Notes: generated by a model from the letters alone, not told the origin. DNA of 13,866 nt from Oscillospiraceae bacterium (GCA_017455225.1 JAFTBL010000118.1:1-13866), one strand, 5' to 3'. Shown: positions 6,400 through 13,081, counted from the first letter of the stretch. Program-made: numbers and translations.

Positions 6400-7065
6400 T
6401 CACGCCCAGCGGAAGTTCTCCTTGCCGGCGCCCAGCTCGAAATGGCACTTCACGATGCCCAGATCCACCTGCAGATTCGTGCCCAGACGCCCGGCCGTCA
6501 GGCTGACCCGGTCGCCGTCGCGGCGGAGGGTGAACTTCTGCTGGTTGATGGCGGTGGGCGCCAGCAGAGCGGCCTCCACCCCCCGGCGGTACCAGTCGGG
6601 GGAGTCGGCAGCAAGATCGCTGACGCGCTCCGGCGCTTTGCTCTTGTGGGGCACGCCCCGGGTCTTGCCGTAGCCCAGCGCGATGAGGATGACCTCCTTT
6701 TCGCCTGCGGCCACCGCCGCCTTGCTCTTTCCGTGGGTCAGGGCGACCCAGCAGGTGTTCAGCCCCAGCTCCTGCGCCTTCAGCACCAGCAGCTCGCCGT
6801 AATAGCCGCAGCGCTCCTCCAGACCGGGCGAGCGCCGCCCCACCACGGCGATATAGTTGGCGCAGTTTGCAAAGCTGCCGTAGTGCGCCATGGGGGAATC
6901 GAAGCACGCGGGCTCGTCGTAGACGAGCTGCAGGTGCAGTCCGCTCTCGCCGTTCAGCCGTGCGGCGTATTCGTCCAGCGACTGCCGCACCTCCTGCGGG
7001 ATTGGTTTTTCCAGATACTGGCGCACGCTGTGCCGTGCGCGCATCAGCTCCATCGCGTTTTCCAT
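6400..7065 (-). CDS. Nitroreductase-fold flavoprotein (TM1586-like)
   Basis: A 221-residue protein resembling the putative TM-type nitroreductase family (TM1586 group), FMN-binding oxidoreductases of unknown physiological substrate. Visible features are MRARHSVRQYLEKPIP (8-23), with the Arg/His/Ser/Arg cluster that holds the FMN phosphate; a central segment AQELGLNTCWVAL (97-109), typical of the nitroreductase core; LIALGYGKTRGVPHKSK (127-143); and a second-half segment AALLAPTAINQQKFTL (165-180), which repeats the LAPSA(x)NxQPW-type nitroreductase motif. The frame continues upstream, but ATG 7065 has AGGAGG eight bases before it on the minus strand and starts at the expected FMN-binding helix. 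It is a single-gene unit with its own promoter. Both ends are flanked by copies of the same 22-bp palindrome. Fold likely; substrate unknown. Confidence 0.82.
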   Translation of the reverse strand: MENAMELMRARHSVRQYLEKPIPQEVRQSLDEYAARLNGESGLHLQLVYDEPACFDSPMAHYGSFANCANYIAVVGRRSPGLEERCGYYGELLVLKAQELGLNTCWVALTHGKSKAAVAAGEKEVILIALGYGKTRGVPHKSKAPERVSDLAADSPDWYRRGVEAALLAPTAINQQKFTLRRDGDRVSLTAGRLGTNLQVDLGIVKCHFELGAGKENFRWA

Positions 7066-7096
7066 GGCGATCGCCTCCTGTTTCGTTTTCACCCCC

Positions 7097-7125
7097 ATCA
7101 TACTATATGCGGCCGCGGGAGTAAA
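7097..7125 (-). promoter_or_regulatory. Promoter of the nitroreductase-like gene
   Basis: On the minus strand, TTTACT (complement of 7120-7125), 17-base spacer, TATGAT (complement of 7097-7102). An overlapping alternative is TTGCTT with TATAGT at 16 bases. Predicted transcription start is about 7090, some 25 bases before the ATG, with AGGAGG between. Confidence 0.6.
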
Positions 7126-7260
7126 GCAAAAAATGGGAGAAACGCTCCGACTATTGAAAAAGCGCACCCCGTAAAGTAAATACACTTTACAGGCTGATAC
7201 GGCGCCGGAGGCCGGACGGCGGTCGATCGCGCCGGGGGAAAACGGGAGCACATATCAAAA
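7126..7260. other. Intergenic stretch between divergent genes, no coding content
   Basis: Part of the 314-base gap between the nitroreductase and kinase-AraC start codons. It holds one copy of the 22-bp palindrome (7170-7191) and otherwise G+C-rich sequence with short inverted repeats and no recognisable protein. Confidence 0.5.
7170..7191. repeat. 22-bp palindrome, copy B of three
   Basis: GTAAAGT (7171-7177) and ACTTTAC (7184-7190) with a 6-base spacer. Same length and outer bases as copy A except for C instead of T at the first position. It lies about 45 bases upstream of the -35 of the minus-strand nitroreductase promoter, so it could be a regulator site there. It is also about 100 bases upstream of the plus-strand kinase-AraC promoter. 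Confidence 0.7.
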
Positions 7261-7304
7261 TCCGTCCTTCAAAGGCTGAAAACCGATATTTCCTTTTGGA
7301 CGGA
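7261..7304. promoter_or_regulatory. Inverted repeat over the kinase-AraC promoter
   Basis: TCCGTCC-ttc-AAAGG (7261-7275) and CCTTT-t-GGACGGA (7292-7304) form a 12-bp inverted repeat interrupted at one matching point in each arm. Its right arm covers the spacer and part of the -35 of the promoter at 7289-7317, the expected place for an operator. The adjacent fusion protein carries an AraC-type DNA-binding domain, so self-regulation is a reasonable but unproven reading. Confidence 0.55.
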
Positions 7305-7317
7305 GAGCGTTTATAAT
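7289..7317 (+). promoter_or_regulatory. Likely promoter of the kinase-AraC / nucleoside hydrolase operon
   Basis: A consensus TATAAT at 7312-7317 with a poor -35 (TTTCCT at 7289-7294, 17-base spacer). A weak -35 next to an inverted repeat is what an activator-dependent promoter looks like. Predicted start near 7324, leaving a leader of about 55 bases with ribosome binding site gggaggt (7367-7373). Confidence 0.55.
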
Positions 7318-7379
7318 GGTAGCAACAGAACCCCCGCCCCGGACAGGGACGCGGGGAAAAACACTTGGGAGGTGCGCGG

Positions 7380-8630
7380 ATGGCGGTATTGAGCTTTGGT
7401 TCCTGCAACATCGACGCGGTGTACGAGGTGGATCACTTCGTGCGCGGCGGCGAGACGCAGGCGGTAAGGACGTTCCGACAATTTCCCGGCGGCAAGGGAC
7501 TGAACCAGTCCGTGGCGCTGGCGCGGGCGGGGGTGAAGTGCTTCTTTGCCGGGTGCATCGGGAAGGGCGACACACTGCTGACGCCGGTGCTGCGGCAGGA
7601 CGGCGTGGACCTGCGGTATCTGCGCCAGACGGACACCGCCACCGGGCGCGCCATCATCCAGCTGGACGACGCGGGGGAGAACGCCATACTGGTCTACCCC
7701 GGCGCCAACGCAGAGGTGACCACCGACTATATCGATCAGGTGCTGAGCGGCTTTCAAAAGGGGGACATCCTGCTGCTGCAAAACGAGATCAGCAACGTGC
7801 TGTATCTGGTGGAGCGGGCGGCGGAGCTGGGGATGAAGATCGTTTTGAACCCGTCTCCCTTCTCCCCGGAGCTTCTCAAGATCGACCTGAGCAAGATCTT
7901 CTGCGTCATCCTCAATGAGACGGAGGCGGGGCAGTGGATGGGCTCTGACAAGCCCTACAATTTCCTCTCCTACGCCTCGGAGAAATACGAGGATCTGCGG
8001 GTGATCCTGACGCTGGGGGGGAAGGGCAGCATCTACCTCCACCGGCACAAGCTGTACCGCCAGTTTGCCTACAACGTCACGGCGGTGGACTCCACCGGGG
8101 CGGGGGACACCTTCACCGGCTATTTTGTGGCCGGCCTTTGCCGGGGCGAGTCCCACGAGGTGATTTTGAAAAACGCCTCGGCGGCGGCCGCCATGGCGGT
8201 TTCCCGCAAGGGAGCGGCCGTGTCGATCCCGTACCTTGCGGACGTGCTGGAGGCGGTGGACGGCATGGCGCCCTGCACCGGCGAAAACGCGGCGGATCAG
8301 CGCAAGATACTGAAAACGTATATCGCCTGCAATCTGGCCAATGTGGATCTGAAGGATCTGGCGCGGGTGCTGGGCTATACGGAGGGGCACACCAGCCGGT
8401 GGATCAAGCGGGAGTTCCATATGACGCTGTCAGAATACCTGCAGGGCGAGCGCTGCGCCAAAGCGGCGGCGCTGTTGGCCTCCACCTCCTTGCCGGTGGG
8501 GGAGATCATCAGCGAGGTGGGCTATCAGAACGCGTCATTTTTCCGCAGCGCCTTTGCCAGGCGCTACGGCATGACGCCGGGCAAATACCGCAGGAGCGTG
8601 CAGGGAGGCGGCGGAGCAAATGAAGAGTGA
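7380..8630 (+). CDS. PfkB/ribokinase domain fused to an AraC-type DNA-binding domain
   Basis: A 416-residue fusion. Residues 1 to about 292 form a full PfkB sugar kinase resembling ribokinase: substrate residues in GSCNID (7-12), the GGKGLNQ signature (37-43), NPSP (157-160), NETE (179-182), TLGGKGS (211-217) and DSTGAGDTF (237-245), with catalytic base Asp243 and the GAGD anion hole. After a short linker, residues 309-405 form two AraC/XylS helix-turn-helix motifs: DLKDLARVLGYTEGHTSRWIKREF (323-346) and VGEIISEVGYQNASFFRSAFARRYGMTPGKYR (373-404). The kinase domain may phosphorylate ribose or a related sugar, may serve as the ligand sensor, or both. ATG 7380 is chosen over an upstream TTG because gggagg precedes it by seven bases. 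The stop overlaps the nucleoside hydrolase gene by 11 bases. Domain calls are secure; the combined function is inference. Confidence 0.92.
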   Translation: MAVLSFGSCNIDAVYEVDHFVRGGETQAVRTFRQFPGGKGLNQSVALARAGVKCFFAGCIGKGDTLLTPVLRQDGVDLRYLRQTDTATGRAIIQLDDAGENAILVYPGANAEVTTDYIDQVLSGFQKGDILLLQNEISNVLYLVERAAELGMKIVLNPSPFSPELLKIDLSKIFCVILNETEAGQWMGSDKPYNFLSYASEKYEDLRVILTLGGKGSIYLHRHKLYRQFAYNVTAVDSTGAGDTFTGYFVAGLCRGESHEVILKNASAAAAMAVSRKGAAVSIPYLADVLEAVDGMAPCTGENAADQRKILKTYIACNLANVDLKDLARVLGYTEGHTSRWIKREFHMTLSEYLQGERCAKAAALLASTSLPVGEIISEVGYQNASFFRSAFARRYGMTPGKYRRSVQGGGGANEE

Positions 8631-9555
8631 TCTGTTCCGCGCGGCCCGGCTGCAAAGGCCGGCCGGCCCCGTGGACGTGGTGCTGGATACGGACACGTTC
8701 AACGAGATCGACGACCAGTTCGCCCTGTCCTATCTGGTGCGCAGCGACGACGAACTGCGCCTGCGCGCCGTCTACGCCGCGCCGTTTCTGAACGGTCGGG
8801 TGGCCACCCCCCGGGAGGGGATGGAGCGCAGCTACGCCGAGGCGGAAAAGGTGCTGTCCCTGCTGGGGCGGGACGACCTGCACCCGCTGCTGCACCGGGG
8901 AAGCGGCGGCTTTTTGCCGGATGAGAGCACGCCGGTGCCCTCAGAGGCGGCGGAGCATCTTGCCGCCCTTGCCATGGAGTATACGCCGCAGCGGCCGCTG
9001 TATGTGATCGCCATCGCCGCCATCACGGACGTGGCGTCGGCGTTGCTGCTGCGCCCGGAGATCGCGGAGCGCATCGTGGTGGTGTGGCTGGGCGGTCACG
9101 CGCTGGAATGGCCGGACAACCGGGAGTTCAACTGCCGGCAGGACGTGGCCGCCGCCCGGGTGGTGCTGGGCAGCGGTGCGGCGGTGGTGCTGCTGCCCTG
9201 CAAGGGGGTGGTGTCCGCCTTCGCCACCACCCGCTACGAGCTGGAGCATTGGCTGCTGGGCAAAAACGCGCTGTGTGACTACCTGTGCGCCGCCGCCGTG
9301 GCGGAGGTGGAGGAGAACCGCCGGGGCCGGTGCTGGAGCAAGCCCATCTGGGACGTGTGCGCCGTGGCGTGGCTGCTGCGGGGCGGGTTCATGGAGGACA
9401 AGCTGATCCCGGCGCCCGTTCCCGGCTACGATCACCTGTGGCACAGCGCGCCGGATCGCCCCGCGATCCGGTACGTGTACCATATCCGCCGGGACGCACT
9501 GATGGAGGACCTGTTCACCAAGCTGACCCGACAGCCCCGGTTTGATGCAAAATAA
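8620..9555 (+). CDS. Nucleoside hydrolase family protein, divergent subgroup
   Basis: A 311-residue cytoplasmic protein of the inosine/uridine-preferring nucleoside hydrolase family, which splits nucleosides into base and ribose using bound calcium. The N-terminal calcium motif is DTDTFNEIDDQFAL (23-36), with three more residues between the first Asp pair and the DD pair than the usual DxDxGxDDAxAL layout. VWLGGHALEW (155-164) and REFNCRQDVAAARVVL (168-183) match the family GG and EFN-x-xxDxEAA segments. The C-terminal calcium Asp is Asp245 in KPIWDVCAVAWLL; the residue before it, normally the His proton donor of the HD motif, is Trp244. From memory, related Firmicutes proteins share the NEIDDQ and WD features, so this seems to be a subgroup rather than a mutation. 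It is translated together with the preceding kinase-AraC gene (ATG inside its last codons). Family sure; the true substrate may not be a common nucleoside. Confidence 0.85.
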   Translation: MKSDLFRAARLQRPAGPVDVVLDTDTFNEIDDQFALSYLVRSDDELRLRAVYAAPFLNGRVATPREGMERSYAEAEKVLSLLGRDDLHPLLHRGSGGFLPDESTPVPSEAAEHLAALAMEYTPQRPLYVIAIAAITDVASALLLRPEIAERIVVVWLGGHALEWPDNREFNCRQDVAAARVVLGSGAAVVLLPCKGVVSAFATTRYELEHWLLGKNALCDYLCAAAVAEVEENRRGRCWSKPIWDVCAVAWLLRGGFMEDKLIPAPVPGYDHLWHSAPDRPAIRYVYHIRRDALMEDLFTKLTRQPRFDAK

Positions 9556-9568
9556 TCCGCAAAACCCC

Positions 9569-9597
9569 TTGCAAAAGGCGGCGGCTCGTGCTATACT
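9569..9597 (+). promoter_or_regulatory. Strong promoter ahead of the HMA-ABC operon
   Basis: TTGCAA (9569-9574), 17-base spacer, TATACT (9592-9597), with TGc just before the -10 (extended -10). Predicted transcription start near 9604, inside the first GTTAG-N6-CTAAC operator. Confidence 0.8.
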
Positions 9598-9649
9598 GAC
9601 AGCAGTTAGCAATATCTAACTGCTGCTTGCGGCGCGGGCCGCCTTTTTT
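9573..9649 (+). terminator. Terminator or attenuator with nested hairpins
   Basis: GCGGC (9629-9633) and GCCGC (9638-9642) with loop gcgg, then six T residues (9644-9649), form a short intrinsic terminator for RNA started at about 9604, giving a transcript of about 45 bases. For read-through RNA from the nucleoside hydrolase, AAAAGGCGGC (9573-9582) pairs perfectly with GCCGCCTTTT (9638-9647), enclosing the operator hairpin. It can therefore end the upstream operon and also attenuate the downstream one. Confidence 0.7.
9600..9625. promoter_or_regulatory. Operator 1: GTTAG-N6-CTAAC over the transcription start
   Basis: CAGCAGTTAG (9600-9609) and CTAACTGCTG (9616-9625) form a perfect 10-bp inverted repeat with spacer caatat. 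Its core GTTAG-N6-CTAAC (9605-9620) is the same 16-base layout as operator 2. Position directly after the -10 fits a repressor site. Confidence 0.75.
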
Positions 9650-9659
9650 CAGGCAACAG

Positions 9660-9675
9660 GTTAGTATATACTAAC
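9660..9675. promoter_or_regulatory. Operator 2: perfect 16-bp palindrome GTTAGTATATACTAAC
   Basis: Self-complementary, 55 bases downstream of operator 1 and 30 bases before the HMA start codon. The TATACT inside it could be a -10, but no good -35 exists at the right distance. Layout resembles sites of dimeric winged-helix repressors such as DtxR/MntR-type metal regulators; the regulator is not in the window and this identity is a guess. Confidence 0.75.
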
Positions 9676-9705
9676 ATAATGCAACACGGGAAAGAGGAGA
9701 AACGC

Positions 9706-9960
9706 ATGGTACAGGTGACAGTGAAGATCGAGGGCATGGCCTGCGGAATGTGCGAGGCGCACATCAAAGATACCATTCGCGCGGCGGTGCCGGCGGCGAG
9801 GAAGCTGCGCGCGTCCCACGCCGCGGGCGAGGCAGTCTTTCTGTGCGACGAGATGCCGGAGGAGGCAGCGCTGCAGGCGGCCATAGACAAAACGGGCTAC
9901 CGCTTTTTGTCCATGACGGCGGAGCCTTGGCACAAGAAGGGCTTTTTCGGCAGAGAGTAA
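9706..9960 (+). CDS. Small metal-binding HMA-domain protein
   Basis: An 84-residue soluble protein consisting of one heavy-metal-associated (ferredoxin-like) domain. The metal loop is GMACGMCEAHI (10-20), with Cys13 and Cys16 forming the CxxC pair; the domain ends with DKTGYRFLS (61-69), as in copper chaperones and P-type ATPase N-domains, followed by a basic tail KKGFFGR. Family members bind Cu(I), Zn(II) or similar soft metals. The ATG at 9706 is chosen over one at 9679 because agaggag lies seven bases before it. It heads an operon with an ABC ATPase (13 bases downstream) and an FtsX-type permease, behind a leader with two identical-layout operators. The acidic residue after the second Cys (CxxCE) differs from classic copper chaperones, so the metal is uncertain. 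No P-type ATPase partner is present nearby. Confidence 0.88.
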   Translation: MVQVTVKIEGMACGMCEAHIKDTIRAAVPAARKLRASHAAGEAVFLCDEMPEEAALQAAIDKTGYRFLSMTAEPWHKKGFFGRE

Positions 9961-9973
9961 GGAGGAACGGGAA

Positions 9974-10675
9974 ATGCCTATTGTACAATTTGACCACGTG
10001 TCGAAGATCTATACCAGCGGCGACCACGTCCTGCGGGCGCTGGACGACGTCAGCTTCACACTGGAGGAGGGGAAGTTCGTGGTGATCCTGGGCCCCTCCG
10101 GCGCGGGAAAGAGCACGCTATTGAACCTGCTGGGCGGGCTGGACAGCCCCAGCGAGGGGACGATCACCGTCTGCTCGCAGGATATCTCCCGGCTGAGCGA
10201 CAACCAGCTGGCGGATTACCGGGCGGCCACCGTGGGCTTCGTGTTCCAGTTTTACAATCTCATCCCCACGCTGACGGTGTACGAAAACGTGCATCTGGTG
10301 TCGGAGATCGCGCCCAGGGCGCTGGACGCCGGGGAGATGATCGAAAAGGTGGGGCTGTCGGATCACCGGAACAACTTCCCCGCGGAGCTCAGCGGCGGCG
10401 AGCAGCAGCGCATTTCCATCGCCCGGGCGCTGTGCAAAAACCCGAAGATCCTCCTGTGTGACGAGCCCACCGGCGCGCTGGACTCCGAAACCGGCGTCAT
10501 GGTGCTGCAGCTGCTGCTGGATATGGCGCGGCAGTACGGCAAGACCATCGTGGTGGTCACCCACAACCAGAGCATCGCCCGCATGGCGGACGTGGTGATC
10601 CGGGTGAAAAACGGAAAGATCCGCTCGGTGGAGGAGCAGGCGAAGCCCTTGCGGGCGGACGAGGTGGACTGGTGA
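9974..10675 (+). CDS. ABC transporter ATP-binding protein, MacB/LolD-type
   Basis: A 233-residue ATPase subunit that powers the FtsX-type permease encoded next. All nucleotide-binding motifs are intact: Walker A GPSGAGKST (40-48), Q-loop Gln92 in FVFQFYNLIPTLT, signature LSGGEQQR (139-146), Walker B ILLCDEPTGALD (159-170) with catalytic Glu164, and switch His197 in VTHN. The FQ-x-YNL-x-P-x-LT and DEPTGALD strings are hallmarks of the MacB/LolD/BceA subfamily (mechanotransmission exporters). Start at ATG 9974 follows aaggagg (9959-9965). The stop codon overlaps the permease start (TGATG), so the two are translationally coupled. Expected at the cytoplasmic face of the membrane. Confidence 0.95.
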   Translation: MPIVQFDHVSKIYTSGDHVLRALDDVSFTLEEGKFVVILGPSGAGKSTLLNLLGGLDSPSEGTITVCSQDISRLSDNQLADYRAATVGFVFQFYNLIPTLTVYENVHLVSEIAPRALDAGEMIEKVGLSDHRNNFPAELSGGEQQRISIARALCKNPKILLCDEPTGALDSETGVMVLQLLLDMARQYGKTIVVVTHNQSIARMADVVIRVKNGKIRSVEEQAKPLRADEVDW

Positions 10676-13062
10676 TGCTGCTGAGAAAACTGTTTCGCAC
10701 CGCCTGGAGCTATAAGGCGCAGTTTTTGTCCATGGTGCTGATGATCACGCTGGGCGTGGGCATGTTTTTGGGCTTCAACATGGAGTGGCGCACCATTGAG
10801 GTGGACACCTCCCGCTTTTTTGAACAGACCCGCTATGCGGACTATCGCCTGTATTCCCAGACCGGCTTCACCGCGGCGGAGCTGGACGCCGTGGCCGGGC
10901 TGGACGGCGTGGACGACGCCACCCGGTTCCTGTCGGTGAATCTCGACCTGCAGGGGCAGGCCAACAAGGCGCTGGCGCTGGACGTCAGCGAAAACTTCAC
11001 CGTGTCCGCCTTCACGGTGACCGACGGCGCGGACTACGACCCGGAGGGCGACGGACTGTGGCTGTCCGACAAGTTTGCCGCCGCCAACGGCTATCGGCTG
11101 GGGGACACGCTGCGCCTCACCCTGCAGGGCACGGAGATCAGCGGTGAGATCGTGGGGCTGATCAAGTCCGGCGAGCATATGATCTGTCTGGCGGACGCCA
11201 ATCAGGTGATGCCGGATTACACCAGCTTCGGCTTTGCCTATCTCTCGCCCGCCAAGCTCCGCTCGGTGCTGCGGGAGCAGGCGCGGCAGGAGGCGGCGGA
11301 CGCTCTGCGCGCTTCCGGCGTGCCCGAGGCGGGGCTCGACGAGGCGGTGGAGCGGCTGGTCACGGAGGAAACGCTCCGGGCGGCGGAGGACAAGGCCTAC
11401 GTGCAGATCCACCTGCGCTCGGCCCTTGAAAAGAGCCGGCTGGAGGACGCCGTCAGCCGCGCGCTGGGGCGCACCATCATGGTGGTGTCCAAGGACGATC
11501 ACACGGTGTACAAGGAGGCAGGCGGCGAAGCGGAGGAGGGCAAGACCATGGGCTCCGTGCTGCCGGTGCTGTTTCTGGCCATCGCCATATTGACCATGGT
11601 CACCACCATGCACCGCATCGCCACCAAGGAAAAGACCCAGATCGGAACGCTGAAGGCGCTGGGCTTCAAAAACCGCCGCATCTTGCTGCATTACACCTCC
11701 TACGGGCTGGTGATCGGTCTGCTGGGCACGGCGCTGGGCACGGCGCTGGGCTACGGCGTGTGCAAGCTGATCATGAGCGAAAACGGCATGATGGGCACCT
11801 ATTTCGACATGCCGGACTGGAGCGCCGCCGTGCCGACCTTCTGCTACCCGGTGATGGCGGGCACCGTGGTGCTGCTGACGGTCATCAGCTTCGTGTCCGT
11901 GCGCCGCCAGTTGGCCGGCACCGCCGCCGACGCCCTGCGCCCCTATACGCCCAGGCGGATGAAAAAGAGCGCGCTGGAGCGGCTGCCGGGCTGGAGCCGC
12001 CTGCGCTTCGGCGACAAGTGGAATTTGCGGGATCTGGCGCGGCACAAGAGCCGCTCCGCCATGACGCTGATCGGCGTGGTGGGGTGCATGGTGCTGATGG
12101 TGGGCGGCCTCGGCATGCGTGACACCATGGCCGGATTTCTGGATCTGCTGGACAATCAGGTCTCCGCCTACGCCACCAAGGTCAATCTGACCGAGGGCGC
12201 GGACGCAGCGGAGGCCAAGGCGCTGGCGGAGCGGCTGGAGGGCGACTGGGAGAGCCTGTCGGGCATCAGTCTGGACGGCGACACCGTCACGCTGGATATC
12301 CTGCACAACGACCGGGGGCTTTATCATCTGGTGGACGAGGACAACCGGCGCATCGAGCCGGGGGACGACGGCGTGTACCTGTGCCTGCGGCTGAAGGATC
12401 GGGCGGCGGTGGGCGAAACGGTCACGTTCTCCCCCTACGGCTCGGACAAGACCTATACCGCCACGGTGGCGGGCTACAACCGCTCCGTGATGACCGAGAG
12501 CGTGACCATGAGCGACCGTCTGGCGGACGAGCTGGGGATCGACTATACCGTCACATCTATCTACACCGGCCGCGCCGCCGCCGACGTGCCCTCGTCAGAG
12601 CTGATCACCGGCCGGCAGGACAAGGAGCAGCTGATGGACACCTTCGGCAGCTTCGTCCAGATCATGGACAGCATGGTGCTGATCCTTGTGATCGCGGCCA
12701 TGGTGCTGGGCGTGGTGGTGCTGTACAATCTGGGCGTCATGGGCTACGTGGAGCGGGCGCGGGAGCTGGCCACACTGAAGGTGCTGGGCTTTCGCAACCG
12801 GGACATCGGGCGGCTGCTGATCTCCCAAAACCTGTGGCTGACCGTGATGGGCGTACTGATCGGCCTGCCGGCGGGCGTGGGCGTGTTGCAGTGGCTTTTG
12901 ACGGCGCTGGCAGGCGAGTACGAGCTGAAGCTGATGCTGGGCGGGCTGACCTACGGCGTGTCCGTGCTGTTGACCTTCGGCGTTTCGCTGCTGGTGGGCC
13001 TGATGGTGGCGCGGAAGAACAGGAGGATCGACATGGTGGGCGCGCTGAAGATCGCCGATTGA
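10675..13062 (+). CDS. FtsX-type ABC permease, two FtsX domains (795 residues)
   Basis: A large membrane protein with eight likely membrane helices in the pattern 1+3+1+3. One N-terminal helix (about 16-36) is followed by a large extracytoplasmic domain (37-290) and three helices (about 293-312, 343-366 and 388-409). A second single helix (463-483) is followed by another extracytoplasmic domain (484-663) and three helices (about 666-690, 722-746 and 758-780). The FtsX coupling motif appears twice, as KEKTQIGTLKALGFKNRRI (319-337) and ERARELATLKVLGFRNRDI (693-711). This duplicated layout is usual for Firmicutes exporters of peptides, lipids or antimicrobial compounds. A helix-rich, Glu/Arg/Ala-rich stretch (about 195-262) in the first outer domain may be a coiled hairpin. 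ATG 10675 sits in a TGATG overlap with the ATPase stop; a GTG at 10672 is the alternative. Substrate unknown; the HMA protein upstream suggests a metal-linked role. Confidence 0.92.
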   Translation: MLLRKLFRTAWSYKAQFLSMVLMITLGVGMFLGFNMEWRTIEVDTSRFFEQTRYADYRLYSQTGFTAAELDAVAGLDGVDDATRFLSVNLDLQGQANKALALDVSENFTVSAFTVTDGADYDPEGDGLWLSDKFAAANGYRLGDTLRLTLQGTEISGEIVGLIKSGEHMICLADANQVMPDYTSFGFAYLSPAKLRSVLREQARQEAADALRASGVPEAGLDEAVERLVTEETLRAAEDKAYVQIHLRSALEKSRLEDAVSRALGRTIMVVSKDDHTVYKEAGGEAEEGKTMGSVLPVLFLAIAILTMVTTMHRIATKEKTQIGTLKALGFKNRRILLHYTSYGLVIGLLGTALGTALGYGVCKLIMSENGMMGTYFDMPDWSAAVPTFCYPVMAGTVVLLTVISFVSVRRQLAGTAADALRPYTPRRMKKSALERLPGWSRLRFGDKWNLRDLARHKSRSAMTLIGVVGCMVLMVGGLGMRDTMAGFLDLLDNQVSAYATKVNLTEGADAAEAKALAERLEGDWESLSGISLDGDTVTLDILHNDRGLYHLVDEDNRRIEPGDDGVYLCLRLKDRAAVGETVTFSPYGSDKTYTATVAGYNRSVMTESVTMSDRLADELGIDYTVTSIYTGRAAADVPSSELITGRQDKEQLMDTFGSFVQIMDSMVLILVIAAMVLGVVVLYNLGVMGYVERARELATLKVLGFRNRDIGRLLISQNLWLTVMGVLIGLPAGVGVLQWLLTALAGEYELKLMLGGLTYGVSVLLTFGVSLLVGLMVARKNRRIDMVGALKIAD

Positions 13063-13081
13063 GCTTTACAGGATACGCATG

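Noticed and set aside
6442..7179. 245-codon plus-strand frame opposite the nitroreductase-like gene
   Set aside because: No ribosome binding site or motif, and shadow-like composition. The minus strand has a good promoter, AGGAGG and family motifs.
6353..7191. Insertion sequence with palindromes A and B as terminal repeats
   Set aside because: No transposase lies between them; each end is itself a complete palindrome, and no target-site duplication is visible. A third copy stands alone elsewhere.
7311..8420. 369-codon minus-strand frame opposite the kinase-AraC fusion
   Set aside because: Antisense shadow without recognisable domains.
7380..8630. Sequencing frameshift artificially fusing a kinase and an AraC gene
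   Set aside because: The frame is continuous through the linker, with no internal start with ribosome binding site at the domain boundary and no out-of-frame continuation of either domain. Still worth confirming by read coverage.
9679..9705. Upstream start codon for the HMA protein
   Set aside because: It lacks a ribosome binding site and lies right beside operator 2. The ATG at 9706 has agaggag at a good distance and begins at the domain edge.
10363..12327. 654-codon minus-strand open frame opposite the ABC genes
   Set aside because: His-, Gln- and Arg-rich with low complexity and no family likeness. It is the antisense shadow of two well-supported G+C-rich genes.
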